A DNA stretch of 16,129 bases from Bacillota bacterium (GCA_023410885.1 JAEYPI010000160.1:1-16129), one strand, 5' to 3'. Positions 7,787 through 13,740 are shown, counted from the stretch's first letter. Made by a program: numbers and translations. The notes: generated by a model from the sequence alone, not told the origin.

Positions 7787-7822
7787 ATGATTATTTCTAG
7801 GTTAAAGGTGGTTATTCACTAA
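7787..7822 (+). CDS. Putative 11-codon leader-peptide-like ORF, unit 2
   Basis: ATG at 7787 to TAA at 7820 encodes MIISRLKVVIH. AAGGAG (7774-7779) is 7 nt upstream, an ideal distance, and the whole lies shortly after a good promoter. It precedes mutually exclusive RNA helices and a terminator, then the HTH-like gene, which is the arrangement of a leader peptide controlling attenuation. Its last residues (KVVIH) resemble those of the unit-1 ORF (EVAIL), and both ORFs end in a shared GGTGG-n-n-A-T-n-C-n-n-TAA pattern. I do not recognise the peptide. An alternative is an independent small protein or small RNA. Confidence 0.45.
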   Translation: MIISRLKVVIH

Positions 7823-7840
7823 AACTGAATATTGGAAGAA

Positions 7841-7974
7841 GGTTATGTTTTCAATATGCCATAGGGTGTATTGTATTTTCAATGCCTTTTTCGGAACATT
7901 CTCCATAACCCCGCAGACTATCATCATTAATAGAAAAAGACAGTTGGTACGGTAAAGGTTATCGTACTTTTTTT
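7841..7974 (+). promoter_or_regulatory. Possible attenuator: alternative helices ending in a terminator
   Basis: GGTTATG (7841-7847) can pair exactly with CATAACC (7904-7910). The same ATAACC (7905-7910) can instead pair with GGTTAT (7957-7962), which forms the loop and 3' arm of the terminator. In the first state the terminator is free to form; in the second it is broken. The helices are short (7 and 6 pairs), so the switch is a proposal, not a demonstration. Confidence 0.35.
7947..7974 (+). terminator. Rho-independent terminator upstream of the HTH-like gene
   Basis: GTACGGTAA (7947-7955) pairs with TTATCGTAC (7959-7967), including one G-T wobble, around the three-base loop AGG, followed by seven T (7968-7974). 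It ends 27 nt before the start codon at 8002, so it would stop leader transcripts before the gene unless read through. Confidence 0.75.
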
Positions 7975-8001
7975 GTGCCTATTTTAAGGAGTGTGGACCT
8001 A

Positions 8002-8313
8002 TTGAAATATAAAAATGCAAAGAAGATTTTGCCCGAAGAGCTATTAAAAGAATTGCAACAATATGTTCAAGGGGAAATCATTTATGTTCCCGGATGTGAT
8101 TCCATGAGAGCCGGTTGGGGTGAGGCCAATGGAACAAAAGAAAAATATATGACCAGAAATAAAGAGATTATCAAGCTTCACCGGGAAGGGTTAAGTTTGG
8201 TAGAAATTGCGGAAAGCTATTATCTTTCAGAATACAGCATTAGAAAGATCATTAGCAGCAGCAAAAATAAGGTTATTCATATGGAGAATGTCATAGGTCA
8301 GTGTGTGCGGTAA
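8002..8313 (+). CDS. Small HTH-like protein of the CD3324 type (putative regulator)
   Basis: A 103-residue protein beginning MKYKNAKKILPEELLKELQQ and YVQGEIIYVP, the pattern of the clostridial CD3324 family, whose function is not established. Residues about 52-86 (RNKEIIKLHREGLSLVEIA, then YYLSEYSIRKII) look like a helix-turn-helix, so DNA binding is likely. I chose TTG at 8002 because AAGGAG (7986-7991) lies 10 nt upstream and the family begins at this point; GTG at 7975 sits before the ribosome site and adds nine unlike residues. The usual family length is about 90; the extra 15 C-terminal residues, with a Cys at 101, look unconserved. The gene follows a leader with a terminator and precedes three hairpins, so it is probably expressed alone rather than with trkA. 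Autoregulation through the repeats at 7711-7754 is a guess. Confidence 0.7.
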   Translation: MKYKNAKKILPEELLKELQQYVQGEIIYVPGCDSMRAGWGEANGTKEKYMTRNKEIIKLHREGLSLVEIAESYYLSEYSIRKIISSSKNKVIHMENVIGQCVR

Positions 8314-8331
8314 AAAGGAATTATACCGCAC
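8305..8331 (+). repeat. Perfect 8-bp inverted repeat over the stop codon
   Basis: GTGCGGTA (8305-8312) and TACCGCAC (8324-8331) are exact inverted repeats with an 11-base loop. The stop codon of the HTH-like gene (8311-8313) lies in it. No T tract follows, so by itself it is not a terminator; it could protect the 3' end of the mRNA or be a binding site. Confidence 0.5.
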
Positions 8332-8337
8332 TAGGAG

Positions 8338-8370
8338 ATAGGGGTTCAAGGCAACCCCTATTGCTTTTTT
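8338..8370 (+). terminator. Rho-independent terminator after the HTH-like gene
   Basis: ATAGGGGTT (8338-8346) pairs perfectly with AACCCCTAT (8353-8361) around a six-base loop, followed by TGC and six T (8365-8370). Confidence 0.85.
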
Positions 8371-8379
8371 AGGGATGTA

Positions 8380-8411
8380 CCCCCTTGTATATAACAGGGG
8401 GGGCTTTTTTT
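8380..8411 (+). terminator. Second, stronger Rho-independent terminator
   Basis: CCCCCTTGT (8380-8388) pairs with the ACA-GGGGGG run (8394-8402) through nine pairs with one T-G wobble and a five-base loop, followed by seven T (8405-8411). It lies only 15 nt before the trkA -35 box and insulates trkA-trkH from upstream transcription. Confidence 0.85.
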
Positions 8412-8425
8412 CCTAAATCCTCTTG

Positions 8426-8454
8426 TTGACAAGTTATTTGATAATGACTATGCT
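8426..8454 (+). promoter_or_regulatory. Sigma-A promoter of trkA-trkH
   Basis: A perfect TTGACA (8426-8431), 17 bases, TATGCT (8449-8454). The predicted start near 8461 leaves a leader of about 37 nt, too short for a riboswitch. It lies directly behind two terminators, which supports its being the operon promoter. Confidence 0.75.
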
Positions 8455-8497
8455 GAAATTGATAGGATCTACTAAAAGAAAACAGAAGGAATGTACA

Positions 8498-9865
8498 ATG
8501 AAAATCATCATCATCGGTGACGGTAAAGTGGGGTATAGCTTAGCCGAGACCTTATCCAAAGAAAATAATGATGTCACCATCATTGATAAAAACCCTGAAG
8601 CACTCAAAAAAGCCAGTGAATACCTGGATGTCATGTGTATTAAAGGTAATGGCGTCAGCACGAATATTCTGCTTGAGGCGGGAGTCAAAGAAGCTGATGT
8701 CCTCATTGCAGCCACTACCAGTGATGAAATGAATATGGTTTGTTGTCTGACCGGCAAAAAGCTGGGGGCCAAGCATACCATTGCACGCATAAGAGACCCT
8801 GAATACGCCAATGAGCTCTCCATATTAAGAGCCGAGCTGGAGTTGGATCTTGTTATTAATCCTGAGCAGGCCGCAGCGCGTGAAATTTCCAGATTGCTGC
8901 GCTTTCCGTCGGCTGCTGATGTGGAGCCCTTTGCCAAGGGCAGGGTAGAATTAGTTGAGATTAAGGCAACAGCGGACATGCCCATTGTTGGCATGCAACT
9001 CAAAGACATAGCCCATAAAATATCTTCGGACATACTGATCGGGGCTGTATTAAGGGGGGAAGAGGTCGTTATCCCCAATGGTTCCTTTGAAATCCAGGAG
9101 AATGATAATCTCTATATAGTGGGCAAGCCCACCAATGTTTTTAATTTCTGCAGACAGAATGGGAAATGCACCCATAAGATTAAAAATGTCATGGTAGTAG
9201 GCGGAGGAAGAATGGCTTACTATCTTGCGCAAAACCTGAAGCAGTTTGATATGAAGGTTAAGATCATCGAAAGCAATAAAGAAAGATGTATTGAGCTTTC
9301 AGAAATGCTTCCAGAAACCTTGATCATTTACGGGGACGGTACAGATGACAGCTTGCTTCACTCGGAAAATCTAGGTGACATGGATGCTTTTATCGCCCTT
9401 ACAGGGCGTGATGAAGAGAATCTGATATCGGCCTTACTCGCTAAGCAGTATGGCGTTAAGAAGGTCATTTCAAAAATCACAAGAATCAATTACCCCGTTA
9501 TCATTAAGAATATGGGTATTGATAATGTCCTTAATCCTAAGCTCATTACCACCAACTATATTTTAAGGTTTGTTCGAGGTCTTAAGAATGCCTTGAATAA
9601 TCCGGTTGAAACCGTCTATAAAATTATTGACGAGCGTGCTGAGGTGCTTGAATTCTCTGCACGGCATACCGCCAGGTTCTTGAATGTTCCCTTAAAAAAG
9701 CTCAAGCTGGCTGAGGGTGTCATTATTGCATCCATTGCGAGGAAAAATGAAATTATTATCCCCCATGGAAATGACATGATAAAGCTGGGAGACAGTGTCA
9801 TTATCATTTCAAAAGAAAAACAATTTTCTGATCTTAATGAGATTTTTGAATCGGTGGTAAACTGA
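8498..9865 (+). CDS. trkA: Trk potassium uptake regulatory subunit TrkA
   Basis: TrkA is the cytoplasmic nucleotide-binding ring that gates the TrkH potassium channel. The 455-residue protein contains two tandem RCK units, as in E. coli TrkA (458). The first Rossmann motif is GDGKVG (7-12) with Asp30 at the end of the second strand, typical of NAD(H) binding. The second is GGGRMA (235-240), where the last Gly is Ala. Each is followed by a TrkA-C domain (about 140-220 and 370-455). ATG 8498 has AGAAGGA (8484-8490) 7 nt upstream. Reading further upstream in frame to 8423 would add residues without TrkA similarity and overlap the promoter, so that start is rejected. trkH begins one base after the stop, so the two are one operon. 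Confidence 0.95.
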   Translation: MKIIIIGDGKVGYSLAETLSKENNDVTIIDKNPEALKKASEYLDVMCIKGNGVSTNILLEAGVKEADVLIAATTSDEMNMVCCLTGKKLGAKHTIARIRDPEYANELSILRAELELDLVINPEQAAAREISRLLRFPSAADVEPFAKGRVELVEIKATADMPIVGMQLKDIAHKISSDILIGAVLRGEEVVIPNGSFEIQENDNLYIVGKPTNVFNFCRQNGKCTHKIKNVMVVGGGRMAYYLAQNLKQFDMKVKIIESNKERCIELSEMLPETLIIYGDGTDDSLLHSENLGDMDAFIALTGRDEENLISALLAKQYGVKKVISKITRINYPVIIKNMGIDNVLNPKLITTNYILRFVRGLKNALNNPVETVYKIIDERAEVLEFSARHTARFLNVPLKKLKLAEGVIIASIARKNEIIIPHGNDMIKLGDSVIIISKEKQFSDLNEIFESVVN

Positions 9866-9866
9866 C

Positions 9867-11318
9867 ATGAACTTTAGAATGATCTTCAAAAGCCTGGGAT
9901 TAGTCATGATTGTTGAGGCAGCGTGCATGCTGCCTTCCTTGTTTGTGTCCCTGATCTATAAACAAGCGGATTTTTTTTCCTTTATTTCCACAATACTGAT
10001 CTTAATTCTCTTTGGCCTGGCTCTTTACAGCATAAAGACGAAAAGTACCAATGTCTATTCCCGAGACGGCTTTGCCATTGTTTCCATCGGGTGGATTCTG
10101 GTCTCCTTTTTTGGTGCTCTGCCTATGTTCATTAGTGGTGCGATACCGTCATTTATCGATGCCTTTTTTGAGTCGGTGTCCGGGTTCACCACTACGGGAT
10201 CAACGATTTTAAAAGAGATTGAAAGCTTGCCCAGGGGGATTTTGTTCTGGAGAAGCTTTACCCATTGGATGGGCGGAATGGGGGTTCTGGTCCTGACCTT
10301 AGCTGTTTTGCCTAAAGCGGGTGCCACCACATTCCAAATTATGAGAGCCGAAAGCCCGGGGCCTAATCCGGGTAAGCTTGTGCCCAAAATCGGGCAGACT
10401 GCTAAAATTCTTTATGGTATTTACATCGTCCTTACAGCGATTCAAATTGTACTGCTGCTCATAGCAGGGATGCCGGTTTATGATTCCTTCATCCACGCTT
10501 TTGGTACCGCCGGAACCGGTGGCTTTTCCAATATGAATAAGAGTGTCGGGGCTTATGGGAATGTCTTTATTGAAGTTATCATCACAGTGTTCATGTTTAT
10601 TTTCGGTGTGAATTTCACCCTTTATTATCAAGGCCTTAAAGGTAATCTGAAAAGCTTCCTTAAGGATGAGGAATTTCGCTTCTATCTAGGTACTGTGGTC
10701 ATTTCGATTTTGCTCATTACATGGAATCTTTATGGGACGGTGTTTGATTCTATAGGGGAAGGTCTCAGGCATGCATCCTTCCAAGTGAGCGCCATAATCA
10801 CCACAACCGGCTATGCCACAACGGACTTTAATCTTTGGCCTGCTTTCAGCAAGGCGATTCTCGTTTTACTCATGTTTATCGGTGCCAGTGCAGGGTCAAC
10901 CGGTGGGGGACTCAAGTGTATCAGATTGGTTCTCCTTTTTAAAGCGGTTAAACGGGAGATTATCAAAGTAATCCATCCACGATCTGTTTACTCGGTAAAA
11001 ATAGGGGGCAGAATTGTGGAAGAGGAAACTGTGACGGGTGTAATGACCTATTTCTTCGTATACATGGCTTTATTCGTAGGTTCACTTCTGGTTGTGTCCT
11101 TGGATGGGATGGATTTGGTTACGACATTCACGGCTGTGGCCACTACTATCGGCAATGTTGGTCCGGGCTTGGAGGTTGTAGGTCCCATTGGAAGCTTTGC
11201 TGACTTTTCTTTTTTGAGTAAATTAGTCTTTTCAATCATTATGCTATTTGGAAGGCTTGAAATATTCCCGATGCTCATACTCTTTACTCCCTCTTTTTGG
11301 AAACGTGTTAATATTTAA
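9867..11318 (+). CDS. trkH: Trk potassium uptake channel subunit TrkH
   Basis: TrkH is the membrane ion-conducting subunit of the Trk system, working with TrkA. It has 483 residues, the same as E. coli TrkH, and is strongly hydrophobic with the fourfold membrane-pore-membrane repeat. The four pore loops are visible: FTTTGST (107-113), GTAGTGGF (213-220), TTTGY (312-316) and TTIGNVG (426-432). Each has the central Gly expected in the weak selectivity filter. HWMGGMGVLVL after the first pore loop is also typical. ATG 9867 follows the trkA stop by one base, and its ribosome site would lie inside the end of trkA. No good terminator is visible after the stop. Confidence 0.95.
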   Translation: MNFRMIFKSLGLVMIVEAACMLPSLFVSLIYKQADFFSFISTILILILFGLALYSIKTKSTNVYSRDGFAIVSIGWILVSFFGALPMFISGAIPSFIDAFFESVSGFTTTGSTILKEIESLPRGILFWRSFTHWMGGMGVLVLTLAVLPKAGATTFQIMRAESPGPNPGKLVPKIGQTAKILYGIYIVLTAIQIVLLLIAGMPVYDSFIHAFGTAGTGGFSNMNKSVGAYGNVFIEVIITVFMFIFGVNFTLYYQGLKGNLKSFLKDEEFRFYLGTVVISILLITWNLYGTVFDSIGEGLRHASFQVSAIITTTGYATTDFNLWPAFSKAILVLLMFIGASAGSTGGGLKCIRLVLLFKAVKREIIKVIHPRSVYSVKIGGRIVEEETVTGVMTYFFVYMALFVGSLLVVSLDGMDLVTTFTAVATTIGNVGPGLEVVGPIGSFADFSFLSKLVFSIIMLFGRLEIFPMLILFTPSFWKRVNI

Positions 11319-11400
11319 TGGCTCTTATGCCTGAAAAAATATGATTAACTTCTGCTCTTAGTGGATAAAAATAGAGTAGAGATTAAGGAGGTTGAGAACT

Positions 11401-12003
11401 ATGAGTATGGACTTTTATAGTGCATTAAAAAATAGACGGTCTATTTATACCATCAGTAATGAAAGCCCCATATCGGATGAAAGAATTGCTGAGATTGTAC
11501 AAACCGCAGTAAAACATACACCGTCTTCATTTAATTCCCAGAGCGGAAGAACCGTTCTTTTGTTGGGTGAAAACCATCGGAAGCTATGGGATATAGTAAA
11601 AGAGGCCTTGCGTAAAGTTGTTCCGGAAGGAAGCTTTTCCCAAACCGAGGATAAAATAAACAGCTGCTTCGCAGCAGGATACGGGACCGTGCTTTTCTTT
11701 GAAGATCAGGACGTTATTGAAAACCTACAGGCCAATTTTGCGCTTTACAAGGATAATTTCCCCATTTGGTCTCAGAACTCAACCGGCATGCTTCAATTTG
11801 TTGTTTGGACATCATTGGAGATGGAAGGCTTCGGTGCTTCTTTGCAGCATTATCACCCGCTGATCGATGATGAGGTCAGGAAGCAATGGAATTTACCGAA
11901 GAGCTGGAGGCTTACGGCTCAAATGCCCTTTGGCAAACCCACTGCAACTCCAGATGAGAAGGAATTTATGCCGATAGAAGACCGATTCAAGGTGTTCAAG
12001 TAA
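11401..12003 (+). CDS. Nitroreductase family protein, Frm2/CinD-like
   Basis: A 200-residue flavoprotein of the nitroreductase superfamily, expected to bind FMN and reduce nitro-aromatics or quinones with NAD(P)H. NRRS (11-14) is the FMN phosphate-binding start. TPSSFNSQSGRTVLLLG (about 39-55) and GMLQFVVWTSLEMEGFGASLQHY are typical of the Frm2/CinD branch (fungal 'fatty acid repression mutant' proteins and lactococcal CinD), which is also about 200 residues long. LPKSWRLTAQMPFGKP near the end fits. ATG 11401 has AAGGAGG (11385-11391) 9 nt upstream; ATG 11407 is possible. It is 82 nt from trkH and may have its own weak promoter. The substrate cannot be told from sequence. Confidence 0.88.
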   Translation: MSMDFYSALKNRRSIYTISNESPISDERIAEIVQTAVKHTPSSFNSQSGRTVLLLGENHRKLWDIVKEALRKVVPEGSFSQTEDKINSCFAAGYGTVLFFEDQDVIENLQANFALYKDNFPIWSQNSTGMLQFVVWTSLEMEGFGASLQHYHPLIDDEVRKQWNLPKSWRLTAQMPFGKPTATPDEKEFMPIEDRFKVFK

Positions 12004-12013
12004 CATGTAACAG

Positions 12014-12047
12014 AGGGGACGGATCTCAGAGAACCGTCCCCTTAATT
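12014..12047 (+). terminator. REP-like palindrome acting as terminator after the nitroreductase gene
   Basis: AGGGGACGG (12014-12022) pairs with CCGTCCCCT (12034-12042), and the middle TCTC-A-GAGA continues the palindrome with one A-A mismatch. It is followed by TAATTT rather than a solid T run. The sequence resembles palindromes that recur in Clostridial genomes of the Desulfitobacterium/Desulfotomaculum kind, so it may be a dispersed repeat rather than only a terminator. That dispersal cannot be checked within this window. Confidence 0.55.
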
Positions 12048-12064
12048 TACGGGTCGAGGCTTGT

Positions 12065-12092
12065 GGTGCATTCCGGTGGGAATGCACCTTTA
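12065..12092 (+). terminator. Perfect 10-bp hairpin, possible rightward terminator
   Basis: GGTGCATTCC (12065-12074) and GGAATGCACC (12079-12088) form a perfect stem with the loop GGTG, then TTTATT. The T tract is weak. On the other strand no T run follows, so it does not end the leftward E2-like gene well. Confidence 0.5.
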
Positions 12093-12106
12093 TTATGCAT
12101 TCTGGA

Positions 12107-12985
12107 CTAGTCTATATCTTCGTTTATTCTTTGTGGTGGAGCGTCAAGTTTTTCAGGGTTTTTAATGAGATTGCGGTAGACCTTGAAAGCTGAAGCAAAG
12201 AATAACCCATCGGCGATTCTTTCATCTGTGACGACGCAAACCCTTACATATTTTTTAGTAATGATTTGGTCGTTGATATCGATGACTTTTTCCTTCATCT
12301 TAATACCGAATGAGATGAAACAACTGGTTGTGCCAAAGTCATAAAGATGATGATAAACAGGCTGAATGCCAACTGAACCTAGATCAGTTATAAAAATACT
12401 CGTATGAAAAGGACTCAGACGGTTTACGATTTTTGGCATAATACCTATGTAATCCAGGCATCTTAAGAGAAAAACTACAAAACGTACCAATTGGCCGGGT
12501 ATGGACATAATGAGCTTGGCCAATTTATCGGTACCATTTTTTACGTCAATGCTTTGGTTAGCCTTAATCGTTTCGTTAATTTTCCTGACCACGTCCATAA
12601 AAGTATCGGAGGGATCAAATTTAACTTTTAATGTGGTTTCAGGGCTTGCTTCATTAAGCTCTTTCTTAAGCACAAAAGAGATTAAAATTTCGTTTCTTGC
12701 ATAAATTCTCTGACCTGCCACAAATCGATTAAGAGCAGGTTTTTCAGCGATGGTACGAACCATAGCCGCAATTATGACATGAAGAAACGAAATATGCTCA
12801 TCGGTTTCTTTGCGTTTTTTTCTGATAAAGGCTTCAGTATCGCTGATTTCAATTTTTTCCTCAAAATAGTTTTGAGCATCAATACGTGTTTTCATGATAT
12901 AAGGAATAATCTTGTAAAATGGATTAAGGGATCTTATCCGCCTTCCATCGTATCGATCACCCATTCGCCTTTTCCTTTGAGTCAT
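12107..12985 (-). CDS. Stand-alone 2-oxoacid dehydrogenase E2-like catalytic domain, altered active site
   Basis: A 292-residue protein with the fold signature of the E2 acyltransferase/chloramphenicol acetyltransferase family. HTSIFITDLGSVGI matches the E2 'TFTISNLG' strand, and VVTDERIADG (251-260) matches the C-terminal 'DHRVVDG' motif, followed by the usual final helix ending NPEKL. The catalytic His of HxxxDG is Glu255 here, while Asp259 and Gly260 are kept. There is no lipoyl or peripheral-subunit-binding domain, and no dehydrogenase genes are nearby. Ordinary acyl transfer to lipoyl-CoA is therefore doubtful. The start is ATG at 12985, 6 nt after AGGGGGG; an earlier ATG at 13012 would sit at the predicted transcription start. 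A trio of hydrophobic residues about 165-190 (LIMSIPGQLVRFVVFLLRCL) might associate with membrane. Homologues of this form occur in Clostridia; their role is unknown to me. Confidence 0.78.
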   Translation of the reverse strand: MTQRKRRMGDRYDGRRIRSLNPFYKIIPYIMKTRIDAQNYFEEKIEISDTEAFIRKKRKETDEHISFLHVIIAAMVRTIAEKPALNRFVAGQRIYARNEILISFVLKKELNEASPETTLKVKFDPSDTFMDVVRKINETIKANQSIDVKNGTDKLAKLIMSIPGQLVRFVVFLLRCLDYIGIMPKIVNRLSPFHTSIFITDLGSVGIQPVYHHLYDFGTTSCFISFGIKMKEKVIDINDQIITKKYVRVCVVTDERIADGLFFASAFKVYRNLIKNPEKLDAPPQRINEDID

Positions 12986-13019
12986 TACACGCCCCCCTGT
13001 TTTTATCATCATTTTCTCT

Positions 13020-13048
13020 ATTATATCAAATTTAGTACTGTTTGTGGA
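13020..13048 (-). promoter_or_regulatory. Candidate promoter of the E2-like gene
   Basis: On the minus strand TCCACA (13048-13043), 17 bases, perfect TATAAT (13025-13020). The predicted start near 13012 excludes the upstream ATG codons and supports ATG 12985. Confidence 0.55.
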
Positions 13049-13076
13049 AGAAGCTGCCTACAGGAGGCAGCTTCTT
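13048..13076 (-). terminator. Perfect 12-bp hairpin closing the leftward spore unit
   Basis: AAGAAGCTGCCT (13048-13059) and AGGCAGCTTCTT (13065-13076) pair perfectly with a five-base loop. It lies 59 nt past the stop of the Asn-rich ORF and directly before the E2-like gene's promoter, so it most likely ends the SASP transcript. The T tract is poor (CTTCTTCC on the minus strand). Confidence 0.6.
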
Positions 13077-13091
13077 TGAGAATTCACCAAT

Positions 13092-13118
13092 ATTTCCTTG
13101 CCTGCTTGCGAAGGAAAT
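13092..13118 (-). repeat. 8-bp inverted repeat downstream of the Asn-rich ORF
   Basis: ATTTCCTT (13092-13099) and AAGGAAAT (13111-13118) are exact inverted repeats with an 11-base loop; a bulged CAA/TTG extends them. No T run. Probably part of the 3' end of the leftward mRNA, in series with the hairpin at 13048-13076. Confidence 0.4.
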
Positions 13119-13134
13119 TGTTAGTCAATAAGGA

Positions 13135-13254
13135 TTATTCTCTGTTATTGTCTTTGTTTTCGTTGCGATTTTCTCTGTTCTGTCTGTTTTCATTGTTGTT
13201 GTTATTGTTGTTGTTGTCTTCTCTGTTCCTGTTTTTTTGTCTGTTGTCATCCAT
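13135..13254 (-). CDS. Asn-rich, entirely hydrophilic 39-residue protein (hypothetical)
   Basis: ATG at 13254 to TAA at 13135 encodes 39 residues: 18 Asn, 7 Arg, 5 Glu, 4 Asp, 2 Gln, 2 Lys and the initial Met. There is no other hydrophobic residue, no Gly, Ser, Ala or Pro, and a run of eight Asn at residues 14-21. AAAGGAG (13271-13265) lies 10 nt upstream. The ORF is 50 nt after the SASP gene on the same strand, probably in one transcript, so a spore role is likely by association. Some Bacillus spore proteins (gamma-type SASPs) are also rich in Asn/Gln and serve as amino-acid stores, but there is no recognisable homology. It must be disordered. Coding potential rests on the ribosome site, the restricted residue set maintained over the whole ORF, and position. 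Confidence 0.6.
   Translation of the reverse strand: MDDNRQKNRNREDNNNNNNNNENRQNRENRNENKDNNRE
13192..13215. repeat. Exact 12-nt tandem repeat, two copies
   Basis: ATTGTTGTTGTT occurs at 13192-13203 and again at 13204-13215. It encodes the Asn run of the 39-residue ORF on the minus strand. Such trinucleotide-based repeats can slip in multiples of three without breaking the frame, so length may vary between strains. Confidence 0.8.
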
Positions 13255-13304
13255 GAGTATTGTTCTCCTTTCGCGTTTAAAACGCTTCTGCGATTATCGG
13301 GTTA

Positions 13305-13526
13305 CTACTTCATGTTTTCTTCAGCCATCTGAATCATTCGCTTTACCATTTGACCGCCAATAGGTCCACCTTCGTGACCATTTTGGCTGGAAGGAAGGTC
13401 TCCTTTGTAATGGTCATTGTTTTCCTTGCAATATTGGAGATGGCCAATTTCCTGGGCACACTCAAGTTTGAATTTGGTCAATGCTTCACGGCTCGAAGGG
13501 ACGATAGGCGTTTTTGGCCTAGACAT
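13305..13526 (-). CDS. Small acid-soluble spore protein, alpha/beta type (divergent)
   Basis: Alpha/beta SASPs coat and protect spore DNA and are degraded at germination. The 73-residue protein shows KFKLECAQEIG (residues 18-28), matching the N-terminal helix and GPR protease site, and GGPIGGQMVKRMIQMAEENM (53-72), matching the conserved DNA-binding C-terminal half. The loop in between has two unusual features: a Cys-containing YCKENNDHYKG stretch and PSSQNGHE instead of the typical linker. ATG 13526 follows AAGGAGGT with ideal spacing. Expression is expected in the forespore under sigma-G; no convincing sigma-G box could be picked out upstream. The Asn-rich ORF follows on the same strand. 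Confidence 0.85.
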   Translation of the reverse strand: MSRPKTPIVPSSREALTKFKLECAQEIGHLQYCKENNDHYKGDLPSSQNGHEGGPIGGQMVKRMIQMAEENMK

Positions 13527-13570
13527 GCTTTCACCTCCTTACCTTAAAGAATCAACTTCATCAAAAATGG

Positions 13571-13594
13571 TTGTCCATAGCTTATTGTGGACAA
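13571..13594. promoter_or_regulatory. Inverted repeat upstream of the SASP gene
   Basis: TTGTCCA (13571-13577) and TGGACAA (13588-13594) are exact inverted repeats 10 bases apart, extended inward by a T-G and an A-T pair. They lie 45-68 nt before the SASP start, in the expected promoter region, so an operator is possible. No binding protein can be named. Confidence 0.35.
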
Positions 13595-13710
13595 AAAACA
13601 GAAAACCTTGCGTGACAAATTGAGGCAGAAAATTTTTTAAGCGCGGACAGGATAATTCAGGACGAGTTTATGAAAAATAAACCTTATTGCTTCTAGCAAC
13701 CCCAAAAACC

Positions 13711-13740
13711 TTGTTACATTCATAAGTAGCACCATGTTAT
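13711..13740 (+). promoter_or_regulatory. Weak promoter candidate for cls
   Basis: TTGTTA (13711-13716), 18 bases, TGTTAT (13735-13740): four of six matches in each hexamer. This is the best sigma-A-like pair before cls but not a strong one. Confidence 0.3.

Noticed and set aside
8423..8497. Upstream in-frame extension of trkA to 8423
   Set aside because: It would overlap the TTGACA promoter and adds 25 residues unlike TrkA; ATG 8498 has a proper ribosome site and begins directly with the Rossmann strand.
8434..9078. 214-codon open frame antisense to trkA
   Set aside because: Shadow of the trkA reading frame; no ribosome site or family similarity.
12779..13363. 194-codon rightward open frame opposite the E2-like, Asn-rich and SASP genes
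   Set aside because: It runs antisense through three better-supported genes, and its Leu/Ser-rich stretch is the reverse of the Asn/Arg-rich coding.
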